Origin: Anolis sagrei
Taxonomy: Eukaryota; Chordata; Lepidosauria; Squamata; Anolidae
Direction of reading: 5' to 3'
Assembly (NCBI RefSeq): GCF_037176765.1
Contig: NC_090023.1
Location: 170,111,506 to 170,175,505 of the forward strand
Length of the DNA: 64,000 bases
Below, one piece after another: positions 54,301 through 63,639 of the stretch. The position numbers and the translations under genes were made by a program. Under the pieces are notes generated by a model that was not told the DNA's origin, searched no databases, and saw only the letters and a list, made by a program, of their open reading frames with translations. Positions within the stretch are counted from its first letter, which is position 1. Each line of letters opens with the position of its first letter.

Positions 54301-57300
54301 GTCCTGGCTTATTCTATACAGCTTATGACAAGCTGTATAGAATACTTAAACACAAGTTGTCAGTGCTTTTGCTTGTTGATAATGGATACGGTATACATGA
54401 CTTACTTCATCTATATGGTATGTATGAACATTCTTTCATTTGAGCTCTTGAGCATATTTCCCAAAATGAAATATTACTAACTCCTGATTGGAGCAATAAG
54501 AGGAGGAGGAAAAGGTATTTCTTGTCAAAAAGTAAAATTGGTTCTTAGGTTTAAATTATTTGAAGGGACCCTTTTTTCTTTAAGAACAATATTACTGAAT
54601 GGAAGAGGCAGAGATGTGAGGTTTCATTGGGAATGAATTTAGATAAACACTAGCTGTCCCCTGCCACGCGTTACTGTGGTCCAGTCTGGTGATCTCAAAA
54701 ATAAAGTAATGAGAAAGTGTTGGTTTCTAATATATGTAATTTCTTTATGCTTGTGAGTAAATAGTACTTCTTGTTGTTTGTCAGTGTTGGTGTAGAGATT
54801 TTCTGTTTTGCCTACTCTGGAACATGCAACATATTATTGTTCTTCTTTAGGGGTCCCTTTCAAATCTATGATATTATATCTGTCGGATATACATGTGTGT
54901 GTGAATCATATCTATCTATCTATATCTATAGCTGGATGGCTCTTTGTCAGGAGGGCTTTGATTATGTTTTCTTGCCCTGGTGAAAGGAGTTGGACTGGGT
55001 GGCCTAAGGCTGCATTTCTTAAACCTGGCGGTTGGGACCCCTGGGGGGGGTGGGTCATTAGGGGTGTTAGAAGGGTCGCCAAAGATTACCAGAAAACACA
55101 GTATTTTCTGTGGTCATGGAGGTTCTTTGTGGGAGGCTTGGCCCAATTCTATCGTAGGTGGGGTTCAGAATGCTCTTTGATTGTAGGTGAACTATAAATC
55201 CAAGTAACTACAACTCCCTACTGCCAAGGTCTATTTTCCCCAAACTCCATCTGTGTTCACATTTGGGCATAAGTTTGGTCCAGATTGAGTCCACAGTAAT
55301 CTCCAGATGTAGGTGAACTGCAACTCCCAATCTCAAGGTCAATGCCCATCAAACCCTTCCAAAATTTCCTGTTGATTGTGGGAGTCCTACGTGCCAAGTT
55401 TGGTTCAATTCCATCGTTGGTGGGGTTCAGAATGCTCTTTATTGTAGTTGAACTGTAAATCCCAGCAACTACAACTCCCAAATGACGAAATCCATGTTTT
55501 TTTAAGTGATGGTCACTCCTTGGGGTAGTATAGGTGTGTTGTGTTCAAAATTGGTGGCAATTCATCCAGTGGTTGAGTTAGATTAATCCCACAAACGAAC
55601 ATGACATTTTTATTTATATTGATCAGTGGTTCTCAACCTGTGGGTCCCCAGGTGTTTTGGCCTACAACTCCCAAAAATCTCAGCCAGTTTACCAGCCGTT
55701 AGGATTTCTGGGAGCTGAAGGCCAAAACATCTGGGGACCCATAGGTTGAGAACCACTGATATAGATGATGGGGTGTTAAAAGGCAAAATGACATTCTTAG
55801 AAGATAGAACACTGGGATCACTATTATTTACTGCTGCAATCATAACCTTATTTGAACATTTAAAAAATAATCCTTGTTTGTTTTTCATTTCTAGTTTTAC
55901 TACTGTGTTCAGAATAAACTAAAATCTATGATCTGACCTTAAGCAGTATCTGTTTGGCAGATTTCTTTTTTTTAAAAAAATGCCATAAAGAGAAATTTCT
56001 TAGAAAACAGATGGTCAGTGATTTGTTTCTCAAGAGACAGCATAAGGAATGTCTGACACCTTCTGCTGTATCTCAGTTTGTAAGACTGAGACTGCATTTT
56101 TTCAACATAAAACAAAGGTGGATTTCTTTTATGATGTAGGAAGAGATATTTGCTCTATTTTCCTGTTGGAGCATTTTTGGGGGAAAGCAATGTAAAGCTA
56201 TTACTGTGTTTAATTACTTCAGGCTGTACAAAAAATTCTATAACAGAATATTCTCCCCTAGGAAAAATCCTTACACACTGAAAAGCAGACTATCGGGAAT
56301 TGTTTAAGAACAGATTATCTCCAACATTTAGGTTTTCTTATGTTTTGTTTTTGTTTTTTGCATTTGGGAACATGCTGACAGCTGGGAGAACTAAATCAAA
56401 CAATTTATCATATAGCAATCTGCCATAAGAGGAATCTAAGTGCATATTTAAAACAGTAATGTGAAAATTGGGAAATTTACCATTCCATATGCCTGCTGTT
56501 GGATCCAGTTGAAGTAATCATTTCTTATGTCTATCAAGTCCTGTATTTCATGTACATAGAATTTATCATACTGGATGATTTGGCCACTTCTTTCGTTTAC
56601 CTAAATTTTAAGAACACAATTTGTCAATAATAACTATTTTACATTTCACTTTATAAAATTAAGTTTAATATAGATGACTTGTATATCTGCTTGATCACTT
56701 TACAAATAAGGACATTTTACTAAGTTCTAGGGGAAAACACGGTCATCTTCAAAAAGTGGCCTTTGAAAAAAAAATCCATCATCAGAGTCACCTATTTCTT
56801 GAATATATCTGAGACTGGTTATCTATAACAAGAGGATAACAAAACAGACTGTATTTCAGAATATTGTATTTTACCAGCAGCCTGGGAAACAAGCTGCTAT
56901 TTGAAAAATGAGATTCTGGTTGCTTATTGATTGCCAATAGGCTTCTTTCTACATTACCCTATATCCCAGGATGTGATCCCAGATTATCTTATTCCAGATT
57001 ATCTGGCAGTGAAGACTCATATAATCCAGTTCAAACCAGATAACCTAGGATCAGATCCTGGGACATAAGGAGTGTAGAAGGGACCTTAGTTATCAGCAAT
57101 CTGCTCATAATATACTGAACAGCTTAGAATGACTTCTCTTGCTCTGCATAATTGCCTTTTGATTCTGATGGAAAACATCACTAAAATCAGCTGGCATTCA
57201 CAATATTAAATGTGGACTCAACTTGTGAAATTGACATAAGCTTTCAATTTGAGACATTTATTTAAGTTGTGATTTTGCTGTTATATGAAATCTTAGGTCT

Positions 57301-60300
57301 TCAATGAAAACGCTAAGAAATCTTCCTTTTAGTATTGTGTGCAAGTCAAACAAAGACTAACAGTAAGAATTCACAGGATAATAAATGTTGCATGAAACCT
57401 CTAAATGAACATCCAAATCTAAATCAATTACGTCAATTCAACAAATCTGACAAAATGCCCATCACTTTACAAATAAGGATACAAACTGCCAAGACATACC
57501 CTGTGCAAAATTTCCAAAACCTTGAGAGACGAGTGTAGGCAGCTAGTAAAGATTCTTTGCTCTGAGGTAGGGATACCCATTTTGTACAATTTCAGAAGGT
57601 GGACAACAACATCTTTGTAAAGTTCCACTATTCTGAGGAATAAAGGAGGTTCCAAAAGAGACCACCAATTTTCTGTCAATAAGAAGGAAAAATAAATCTA
57701 GCACCTTAAATTAGCAAATTCTGCATCTTTACTGGGATCGTATATGCTGGATGAAAACGAGATGTGCCCTTGAAACAGTAGTTGCAGATTACACTGGTAA
57801 AAATCCCTACAACACCTGCATCCCAAAAATATGGTCCAAGGGTAATGTGACATTTTCAGAGCAGAAATCTATACACAGTGTTGAATATAAGCCAGCATTT
57901 CTGTCTCAGTTCATCAGCTATTTAGTGCTAAGTAACTAGTATTTAATAGTGGTGTAGTAATGCATTATCCAGTCATTCTTCCACTCTACATCCACACAGT
58001 TTCACACACAGAAGAAGTGGTTTAGTTCTCTGATTGGGAAGTAAAGAAAAATGAGCAAGTTGTGCTTTAAATAATACCTACAATCGCAATCACACTATGA
58101 TACCTTGCTTAAATTGAAGTGATATTCTGTTAATAGGAAAATGGAAGAACTTAACTGACTTGGACAATTCAAAATTTAAAAACATTTAGGGCCAGAAATT
58201 ATGAACGTGCACCCCATTTGCAGCTTGACAAACTTTACCATTCAAATATGCATGCAACAATACTTCTCTTTCATCATGAAATGAAAGATGTCTGACTATA
58301 AACACAGTCAATGATCATATTATGTACACTGTTAAGTTTGCATGCTGCTGCATCTTTACGGCAGATTAACAGATAAAAACACACAAAAACAAAGCTTACC
58401 AAGTACTTTCAGTGGCGCTTTTTCTAGATTCACAACAGCAGTTGCAAATGGAATAGCTAGTGTCATGTAATTGTTGGCATCATTCATTAGTGGACATTCT
58501 GGCAGGGTTAGAAACAGTCTTAGAGCTTCAACATCTGGCAAAGAACTAGGCAGTTTAGGAATAAGGTTCTTCTCCAAACTAGCAGCCACCTAGGAATGTC
58601 GTGCAAAACAAATTCTACTTTTAAATTAAAAACACTTCTGTGGGAAATAAATTGATATCAAACCCTTAATATTTTTGTGTCCTTTTCAAGGATACTATAG
58701 AACTACACTGGAAAACAGATCAGTGAGGAGATGAGCAAGGAAATGAGCTTGTTGTTAGGTACAGGGAGGAGAAACTACATCTCTATAAGCATCAAAAACA
58801 ACATATAAGCTACACAGGAAGTTTCATTTTCCCTCTGCACATCTCTGACACCAGATCAACAAAATTATAAAATTAAGTCACGATTCCAAGTTCAGAAGTA
58901 ACAATAACCCACCATTCAGCTCAGATTCATATACCAGTATCGAACTTGGGCACATGAACATTTCAAAGGGCAGCTAAATAACGCATATTAAAAAACAGAT
59001 ACTGAAATGTCCTCATAAAATTTTCATAACTGTTACTGTAATCTGTCATTTCTGATACAAAAATCTTTAAATTATTGTCAAATATTCTTCTTGCCTTATA
59101 AAACCGAATTTACCAGTAAGTTAATACAATCTAAATAATGATAACACTAAAACTAGATTTAAAAAGGAAGATCAGAACAAACCTGCTGGGATATATGAGG
59201 ATGTTCTGGTTGTATAAGTTTGTGAAAGAGAAGTCGAGCAGAATTCATATCGACCCCTGAGAATCTGGCACTAGTTCTGTAGTGATCATCATTGCTATGA
59301 GGGAGGGGAAACAAAAAGTGAATGTTGCTTTCCATCATTCATTCTCTACACATCTAACCTTTACAATATTTTTAAAAAATCATTCAATTATATAGCTTGG
59401 TATATTAAAATATGACATATTAGCTGCTGACCTGATAGCTAAAAAACTTCCATTTAGACAGCCAGCTGAGGAAAATGTTCCATCGATTTCACTATTAACA
59501 AAAAAACAAAAACAAAAAAAAAGGTTAAACACAAACAATTCAATACAGTATTATTTTTTAAATGATTGCTGGTGACTGGATCATAAGAATCGTTCTAGTA
59601 CAACTAGGCAAAACAAGATCAGCAAACAAATATATTTCAGCTTATTATTTGATTATAATATTTATTTATTTATTTACTTACTTACTTACTTATATACCGC
59701 TGTTCTCAGCCCGAAGGCGACTTACAGTGGTTCACAACAAATAAGAACAGCAAAAATTCAATGCTACAGTGCAAAAACAGCCAACAACCCAACACATTAC
59801 ACAATTAATAAACAATTACTATAGTAACAATTCACTATTCGCTATCGTCTCATCATCAGAAACATGATCCAGATTCGTCATCCATTATTCCATTCCAATG
59901 TTCATTAACCAATCATTGCACTAATTATTCGAACGCCTGCTCAAACAGCCAGGTCTTCACTTAATATGCATGTTTAGCACAAAAAACTGGAGTTCTAAAA
60001 GACCCAAAGCGGTATTAAGAAACTAAAATTTTCCTGTACAAAATTTTACTCATGTAACACATATGATTTATTATAATCTTAGACTTTAATATTCTGCATG
60101 CCACTGAGCTTAGGATCATGAACAGTTTCAGATTTTTAGTAAATAAGATATTGCAAATCAGCCTAATTCGTCCAAATATAGGAATAAATCATTAAGCATG
60201 TATCTATAATTCAATGACAGCATCTGCCAAAAGGGAAATTCTTACTTTGCTATCTCAACAGGGAGTCTCCCTGCTCCTGAAGATGAACAGTTTAGCAATC

Positions 60301-61958
60301 TCTGAATGAAGGCTTCATTCACAGTCCAGATTTGTTTTGAACCATTAGAGTATCTGAAGTCATCTGCTGGTACCAAATCCTACATTCAAGCAAAACATCC
60401 CACATATTTAATGTTGCTACACCTTAATATTTTGTTTATTATGACACTTTTCTTGGCCAAGCCACTCAACCATTCAGAGTGCCAGTCATTACCTATAAAG
60501 CCCAGAACAGCCCCCTCCCTACTGTACTTCTGGCAACACGCTAACACCTTCCTCTTCAAGCAGGCTTCGAAAGAAGAGCATGTTTAAGACTGAGACAGAG
60601 GGTGCTGATTTGTGTTTATGTATCTTAATATATTTTAAAAGACTATTTATTTTAAATACTCCTATGTTTAATTCTATTTTAATGTTTAAATGTTTTCAAC
60701 TTCAAATTGTACACCTTGTAAACAGCCGATTTGAGAATCTTTTAAGAGAGAAAAGGCAGGATATAAATAATAAACAAACATCTCATCTTCCCAAGCATAG
60801 TGATTTGCTTCCTAAGCAATCTGGAAGACTTCTATATCATTTGAAAAAGTTTAGATAAAATATTTTAGAAAAATGTATAGTGAATTAGAGGTCAACTGGA
60901 GCTCAGAATACTGAAAACATTAATATGTTCCAAACATCAACGGTTTGCTTTTCTTTATTGGTTAATAAAACAAAACATGACTTTCCGTAAAATGCCACAT
61001 TCAAATGTAGTTCAATAAGATTTTTATGAAGCAAATTAATATTAAATTTTTATCACGTATGCAGTTTTAAATTGGAAACATGACAGTAAAGCAACAAAAA
61101 GCAAATACTAGCACTATGTCAAAGTTGCTTTAACAAGCTGCGTTCTAAAACCCATACTGAGTAACTACAGAAGAGTTTATGGATTTTAAAAATTAGAGGA
61201 AGTACCTGCAACGTAACATAATGTGAAAAGCTTTGGTCTCCACCAGAGAAAATCCTCTTTACATAGTAGTGTTCGTCTCTATCTATAATTAAAACAAGAT
61301 GCTATAAATATCAAGAGGGTAATTTTAGCTGAATAGCACACAGGAATTGCTCTTTTATGAAGGTATTAATTTCATTAATTTGAGAAATGTCACCTTTGCA
61401 AAAATAATAACAACTAATTCTTCTGAGGGCAAATATGAATAACACTTCTAACAACAAGCACAGCAACCTTCTTTCAGAAATACATTCACAAATATGTGAG
61501 ATTCTCACTGAGCACCTCAAGCCAAAAATTAATTTCTCCTTGTATATTAAACACTATACTTTCAAAATAGAATAGTTTACATAAGCAGGTAGGCAGTAGC
61601 AAAAACAGAGAGACAGAATCTGGTAGATGAACAAGCCAAAGCAGGCAGCCATGTAGGCAGAAAGCTTCAGGGTTTGGAACTTTTCAGCCTTTGGATTTCC
61701 AGTTAAGGGAAGTTCAACTTGTAAAAGCTCATAACTGCAACTTCCATGCCCAACCTCCCAGGCCAATAATATGCAATTGAACTATACCTGCATTTACCTG
61801 AATTCAAAGGAATCTGGCCATTGAAAGGAAGCCAATTTCCCTTCACTGGGAAAGGGCTTTTTCTGTTACTGGTAGACCCCATGCCTAACTGTCCATTTCC
61901 TCCGAGACCAAAAGAATAAATTCTTCCAGTTGAAGGAACAAAAGCAGACGTGTGCTGC
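39162..61958 (-). CDS. HERC4: HERC4, HECT and RCC1-like domain E3 ubiquitin ligase (3' 18 coding exons; 5' end outside window)
   Basis: E3 ligase that takes ubiquitin from an E2 onto its HECT cysteine and passes it to substrates, mainly cytosolic. Coding exons, 5' to 3': 61958-61798, 61282-61206, 60379-60246, 59491-59432, 59294-59183, 58589-58400, 57672-57500, 56600-56481, 53833-53810, 51798-51700, 51006-50839, 48624-48481, 46426-46260, 44575-44509, 44319-44237, 42567-42384, 41439-41337, 39370-39162. All phases close, giving 757 complete codons against about 1057 aa for human HERC4. The window starts inside the RCC1-like propeller ([17 protein letters not shown]), continues through the middle region and covers the entire HECT domain. 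The catalytic Cys is in [12 protein letters not shown] (codon 39261-39263). Upstream exons for the first about 300 residues are beyond 64000. Assignment is from remembered human HERC4 and is nearly colinear. Confidence 0.97.
39539..39661 (+). mobile_element. CR1 LINE 3' end, short
   Basis: atggccatctgtcgggggtg through ccaatcctatgatcctattg. Lies in the HERC4 terminal intron. Confidence 0.85.
39662..40232 (-). mobile_element. LINE fragment with zinc knuckle, fourth copy
   Basis: Minus-strand open frame 39770-40219 encodes [40 protein letters not shown] and [22 protein letters not shown]. Same domain as at 86 but a distinct subfamily, open over 149 codons. Confidence 0.75.
40293..40930 (+). mobile_element. 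Tigger/pogo-like non-autonomous DNA element
   Basis: Begins CAGTG after TA (40291-40292) and ends CACTG before TA (40931-40932). Inverted ends are cagtgataacg and agaggtcccactg. The split copy at 3518-4377 shares its interior. No transposase recognised. Confidence 0.75.
41337..41439 (-). CDS. HERC4: HERC4 HECT exon
   Basis: 103 nt encoding [20 protein letters not shown] and [14 protein letters not shown]. The donor is GTGAGT; the overlapping GTGTGA two bases upstream would break the frame with the last exon. Confidence 0.97.
41897..42134 (+). mobile_element. tRNA-derived SINE, second family
   Basis: A box tggcgcaatgggttaaa, B box agttcgaatcc, tail cttgcagtttctcaagtcac and tcctgacaca. Duplication cacattaagtc/catattaagtc at 41886-41896 and 42135-42145. 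Differs from the Sauria-type SINEs in its tail. Confidence 0.85.
42384..42567 (-). CDS. HERC4: HERC4 HECT exon
   Basis: 184 nt encoding [31 protein letters not shown] and [19 protein letters not shown]. Acceptor GATTCTTAG, donor GTATGT. Confidence 0.97.
42590..43221 (-). other. HERC4 intron, unique part
   Basis: AT-rich. Contains a G-run near 42908-42920. No other feature recognised. Confidence 0.5.
43222..43752 (+). mobile_element. L2 LINE, RT C-terminus and 3' end
   Basis: Open frame 43228-43500 encodes [40 protein letters not shown] and [15 protein letters not shown]. The 3' end is ttaaccgctctgagttgcct and (AAAT)n. The frame is uninterrupted to its own stop, so recent. Confidence 0.88.
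43753..44236 (-). other. HERC4 intron, unique part
   Basis: AT-rich sequence with no recognised repeat. Confidence 0.5.
44237..44319 (-). CDS. HERC4: HERC4 HECT exon
   Basis: 83 nt encoding [20 protein letters not shown] and [18 protein letters not shown] is the HECT LIPNG motif. Ends AG, completing Arg with the next exon. Confidence 0.97.
44509..44575 (-). CDS. HERC4: HERC4 HECT exon
   Basis: 67 nt encoding [20 protein letters not shown] and FT, with a leading base completing the previous Arg codon. Donor GTAAGC. Confidence 0.96.
44576..45413 (-). other. HERC4 intron, unique part
   Basis: A short (TTTA)-rich patch lies near 44716-44740. Otherwise unique. Confidence 0.5.
45414..45760. mobile_element. 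Non-autonomous hAT element
   Basis: Ends CAGGGATCCACAAACTTTTT and ggcgtactttgaggacctctg. Perfect 8-bp target duplication GTCTAGGA at 45406-45413 and 45761-45768. Second copy of the 22858-23233 family, shorter mainly in the (GTT)n tract. Confidence 0.92.
46260..46426 (-). CDS. HERC4: HERC4 HECT N-lobe exon (E2-binding region)
   Basis: 167 nt encoding [20 protein letters not shown], then [11 protein letters not shown] and [24 protein letters not shown] and [10 protein letters not shown] are HECT N-lobe hallmarks. Confidence 0.97.
46427..47217 (-). other. HERC4 intron, unique part
   Basis: No recognised repeat or exon between the HECT exon and a mariner-like element. Confidence 0.5.
47218..47762 (-). 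mobile_element. Mariner/Tc1-superfamily element with transposase remnant
   Basis: Inverted ends cagggtgaggcagaataact and agttatgctgcctcaccctg. The minus strand encodes [20 protein letters not shown], which holds the third catalytic acid of a mariner-type DDE transposase, then [12 protein letters not shown] with a stop. Left flank TA is preserved. Internally deleted. Confidence 0.85.
47763..48480 (-). other. HERC4 intron, unique part
   Basis: Nothing recognised. Confidence 0.5.
48481..48624 (-). CDS. HERC4: HERC4 HECT N-lobe exon
   Basis: 144 nt, phase 0, encoding [19 protein letters not shown] through [18 protein letters not shown]. The true acceptor is AATGTTAG before 48624; a second AG at 48612-48613 would lose VIFV and break phase. 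GGVRKEFF is a HECT signature. Confidence 0.97.
48625..49399 (-). other. HERC4 intron, unique part
   Basis: No host exon found. Some sequence near 48880-49020 (catcatcacagaagcttaat) could be old mobile DNA but was not assigned. Confidence 0.4.
49400..50620 (+). mobile_element. CR1 LINE, RT and 3' end
   Basis: [39 protein letters not shown] (with a FADD box), [20 protein letters not shown], then the CR1 3' UTR to cggctctatgattctat. Several frameshifts; older than the 9155 copy. Confidence 0.9.
50839..51006 (-). CDS. HERC4: HERC4 exon, start of HECT domain
   Basis: 168 nt, phase 0, encoding [20 protein letters not shown] through [19 protein letters not shown] and DYKKPLK. The [13 protein letters not shown] motif opens the HECT N-lobe. 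Confidence 0.97.
51700..51798 (-). CDS. HERC4: HERC4 exon before HECT domain
   Basis: 99 nt, phase 0, encoding [20 protein letters not shown] and [13 protein letters not shown]. Same segment as human apart from one conservative change. Confidence 0.97.
51895..53240 (-). mobile_element. LINE, RT C-terminal region and 3' end, with internal inverted duplication
   Basis: Minus-strand frames encode [40 protein letters not shown] and [20 protein letters not shown]. The 3' end (tcatttatttcggtcattga on +) equals the insert at 5841-6074. Contains the 82-bp hairpin at 52593-52765. Clade not assigned. Confidence 0.75.
52593..52765. repeat. Long hairpin: 82-bp inverted repeat with 9-nt loop
   Basis: Left arm 52593-52674 and right arm 52684-52765 are complementary with about four mismatches (caggcggtagcatcaaaaat / atttttgatgctaccgcctg). 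Confidence 0.9.
53374..53591. mobile_element. Tigger-like MITE
   Basis: cagtgggactttggtatcca to gatatgaagggtgactg, flanked by TA on both sides (53372-53373, 53592-53593). Confidence 0.75.
53594..53675 (+). mobile_element. L2-type LINE tail
   Basis: aaaccactccgagcctttgg, gagtggcggtatataaca and (AAAT)n. About 135 bp from the HERC4 microexon. Confidence 0.7.
53810..53833 (-). CDS. HERC4: HERC4 24-nt microexon
   Basis: 24 nt on the minus strand between a TATGTATAG acceptor and a strong GTAAGAGG donor, encoding EISHGLNE. Human HERC4 has DVNHGLTE at exactly this junction (after QQQAYGM, before LADIPVT), and an isoform eight residues shorter is known. Phase 0 at both ends, so skipping keeps the frame. 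Too short for ORF-based detection. Confidence 0.85.
53840..54649 (-). other. HERC4 intron upstream of the microexon
   Basis: Mostly unique. A small inverted repeat lies near 54313-54345 (attctatacagcttatga / caagctgtatagaat). No other feature recognised. Confidence 0.5.
54650..55622 (-). mobile_element. Non-autonomous Helitron carrying other repeat pieces
   Basis: On the minus strand it starts TCAATATAAATAAAAATGTC after A and ends with the hairpin region acgcgtggcaggggacagCTAG before T. Inside are a CR1 3' piece (54926-55006) and hAT-like sequence (about 55010-55480) resembling 12935-15591. An (ATCT)n patch is at 54908-54930. Confidence 0.78.
55624..55758. mobile_element. Palindromic hAT MITE
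   Basis: CAGTGGTTCTCAACCTGTGG and CATAGGTTGAGAACCACTG inverted ends. 8-bp duplication atattgat/atatagat at 55616-55623 and 55759-55766. Inserted exactly at the Helitron 5' end. Confidence 0.9.
55767..56480 (-). other. HERC4 intron, unique part
   Basis: AT-rich. No recognised repeat. Confidence 0.5.
56481..56600 (-). CDS. HERC4: HERC4 middle-region exon
   Basis: 120 nt, phase 0, encoding [20 protein letters not shown] and [20 protein letters not shown]. It precedes the optional 24-nt microexon. Confidence 0.96.
56943..57088. mobile_element. Palindromic MITE
   Basis: ttctttctacattaccctat with cccaggatgtgatcccagat against atcagatcctgggacataag and gtgtagaagggacc. Related in style to 6848-6983. 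Confidence 0.7.
57089..57499 (-). other. HERC4 intron, unique part
   Basis: No feature recognised. Confidence 0.5.
57500..57672 (-). CDS. HERC4: HERC4 middle-region exon
   Basis: 173 nt encoding [20 protein letters not shown] through [11 protein letters not shown]. The first Glu is split with the previous exon (G + AA). Donor GTATGT. Confidence 0.97.
57673..58399 (-). other. HERC4 intron, unique part
   Basis: No repeat or RNA gene recognised. Confidence 0.5.
58400..58589 (-). CDS. HERC4: HERC4 middle-region exon
   Basis: 190 nt encoding [20 protein letters not shown], then [13 protein letters not shown] and [10 protein letters not shown]. Acceptor ATTCCTAG, donor GTAAGC. Confidence 0.97.
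58590..59182 (-). other. HERC4 intron, unique part
   Basis: No repeat recognised. Confidence 0.5.
59183..59294 (-). CDS. HERC4: HERC4 middle-region exon
   Basis: 112 nt encoding [20 protein letters not shown] through [10 protein letters not shown], nearly the same as human. Donor GTTTGT is less common but keeps the frame. Confidence 0.96.
59432..59491 (-). CDS. HERC4: HERC4 middle-region exon
   Basis: 60 nt encoding [20 protein letters not shown] (Ser completed by the next exon). Donor GTCAGC, acceptor GTTAATAG. Confidence 0.95.
59650..59965 (-). mobile_element. L2-type LINE 3' end
   Basis: (TTTA)(CTTA)n then tataccgctgttctcagccc and gaaggcgacttacagtggtt; ends near the reverse of the FEQAF codons (cgaacgcctgctcaaacagc). 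Confidence 0.8.
60246..60379 (-). CDS. HERC4: HERC4 middle-region exon
   Basis: 134 nt encoding [31 protein letters not shown] and [16 protein letters not shown] and LPVEIANEIDGTF across the junction match HERC4. The segment after LLNC diverges from human. Confidence 0.93.
60440..60778 (+). mobile_element. L2-type LINE 3' end
   Basis: aacaccttcctcttcaagca (RT C-terminus TFLFKQA) through gagaaaaggcaggatataaa and an AT-rich tail. Confidence 0.75.
60779..61205 (-). other. HERC4 intron, unique part
   Basis: AT-rich, no feature recognised. Confidence 0.5.
61206..61282 (-). CDS. HERC4: HERC4 exon, end of RCC1-like domain
   Basis: 77 nt encoding [20 protein letters not shown] and [19 protein letters not shown] is a hallmark of HERC4 and HERC3. 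The codon shared with the previous exon (G + AT = Asp) fixes the border. Confidence 0.94.
61283..61797 (-). other. HERC4 intron, unique part
   Basis: No repeat recognised. Open frames here are short read-throughs beside the RCC1 exon. Confidence 0.5.
61798..61958 (-). CDS. HERC4: HERC4 exon, RCC1-like repeat
   Basis: 161 nt, one leading base completing an Arg codon. Encodes [20 protein letters not shown] and [21 protein letters not shown], a typical RCC1 blade (GRIYSFG...GQLG). Acceptor is TGTGCTAG, donor GTAAAT. This is the most 5' HERC4 exon in the window. Confidence 0.95.
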
Positions 61959-62101
61959 CTAGCACAAAGAGAAGTGAAACACAAAGTTAAGAAGAAAACG
62001 AATTCGACAGTATCTTCCAAACAGATGGTCAAAATAAAAGTGATACACTTTGCTTGTCGATACATTTATACAGTCCCAGAGACTACTGTTTCCAAAACAA
62101 T

Positions 62102-62850
62102 TACCGTATATTCCAGCATATAAGACGACTGGGCCTATAAGACGACCCCAACTTTTCCAGTTAAAATATAGTTTGGGATATACTTGCCATATAAGACTAC
62201 CCCTCTTCCAACACACACCAAATAAAAAATTTAAAAGCATCAGATTTGATTTCAATATAGTAATTTTCCTATTACTGTACCTCCTTCTCTGCCTTTCAGA
62301 TCTCACACATGCGCACCTGCACCACTTCACTGCAGTCTTCAGCAGCGAGATCTGAGAGGTACGGTAATAGTATACAAAGGCGGGCCAGACTGGTAAAAGA
62401 GGTGTGTTTTTCTGGGCCAAGGGTGCCCCGGATGCCTTCACTTACACCTTCCCGGTGAGGCACCCCTTCACCTCACCATCGGGACCGCATTAAGTCCATG
62501 AATCCTGATGAATGGGTTTTCTTCTACCGTACTTGTACAGCGTTGCCCTTAATGCTTTCATACAGTCGCTGCATATGGCAGGGACATGGCTACTGCCATT
62601 TTTGAGCTCCCCCCACCATATGCAGCAACCACAGATTCTCCAATCCAGATTGGAAGTTTCAGCACTCACTCTATAAGAAGACTCCCGGCATATAAGACTA
62701 CTCCCGCATATAAGATGACTCCCATGCATAAGGCTACTCCAGCGTATAAAACAACTCCCGTGTATAAGACTATTCCCGCATATAAGATGACTCTGATTTC
62801 TGAGATTTTCTTGGGTTAAAAAATAGTCTTATACGCCAGAATATATGGTA
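62102..62850. mobile_element. Large MITE with AAGACGAC-type subrepeats
   Basis: Starts taccgtatattccagcatat then aagacgac, and ends gtcttatacgccagaatata then tggta; the ends are inverted repeats. The terminal TA could be the target duplication. Near 62670-62800, gcatataagatgactcc-like units recur about every 17-18 bp. Confidence 0.75.
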
Positions 62851-63127
62851 CATAGAAACCATTATTAGGGGAGGGGCAGAATTCTAGTCAGTTAGATCTC
62901 AACAATATAACTCGATGTTTATATTACAAAACCAAAATGAGCGAGTGATATCTCCGCCCTCTTTCCTAGACAAAATATGCAGATAAACAAGGAGAAAGAT
63001 TGCACACAGCTCTGAGGTTCCACTGTGACAGAACTATCTACAAAATTATATGGTCTCTGAGAAGCACAGAGCGTGCAATCTGGTAGAACAAAAAACTACT
63101 GTGTAAAAGTGCCTTAGCGCAACTAAG

Positions 63128-63637
63128 AGCACGTCTATACTGTAGAATCAATGCAGTTTGATAATAATATTATAATTACTTTATTCTTATACTCCACCAC
63201 CATCTCCCCAAAGGGATTCGGGGCAGCTTACATATGGGTCAAAAAGCCCACAGAACATAAAAGCTATCAATTAAAACAAAAACACAATCAAAATAAGAGC
63301 ATAGGAAAATATAACAATTCAGATAAAAACATAATTAAATAAAACGTAAGAATATAAAACAGCAACATTGAAACTCAGAACAATACTCAACAAAACCAAT
63401 AACCAGTAATACAATGCACATGACTTTTTAAATGGACATGACATGACATGGATATACCACTTTTACCGCCTTGGTTCTATGCTAAGGAAACCTGAGAAAG
63501 ATTGTTTGATGAAGTATCAACACTATTTTGTAGAGAAGACTAAAGGCCTTGTAAAACCATAGCTCCCATGATTCCATAGAATTGAGCCATGGCAATCAAA
63601 GTGGTGTCAAACCTCATTCATTTTACAGTATAGATGC
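63128..63637. mobile_element. hAT-like MITE split by an L2 tail
   Basis: Inverted ends gcacgtctatactgtagaat with caatgcagtttga, and tcaaacctcattcattttac with agtatagatgc. An L2-type 3' end occupies the middle. Confidence 0.65.
63163..63420 (-). mobile_element. L2-type LINE 3' end
   Basis: ttactttattcttatactcc, accatctccccaaagggatt and ggcagcttacatatgggtca, then an A-rich stretch. Same tail type as 6487. Confidence 0.75.
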
Positions 63638-63639
63638 AA

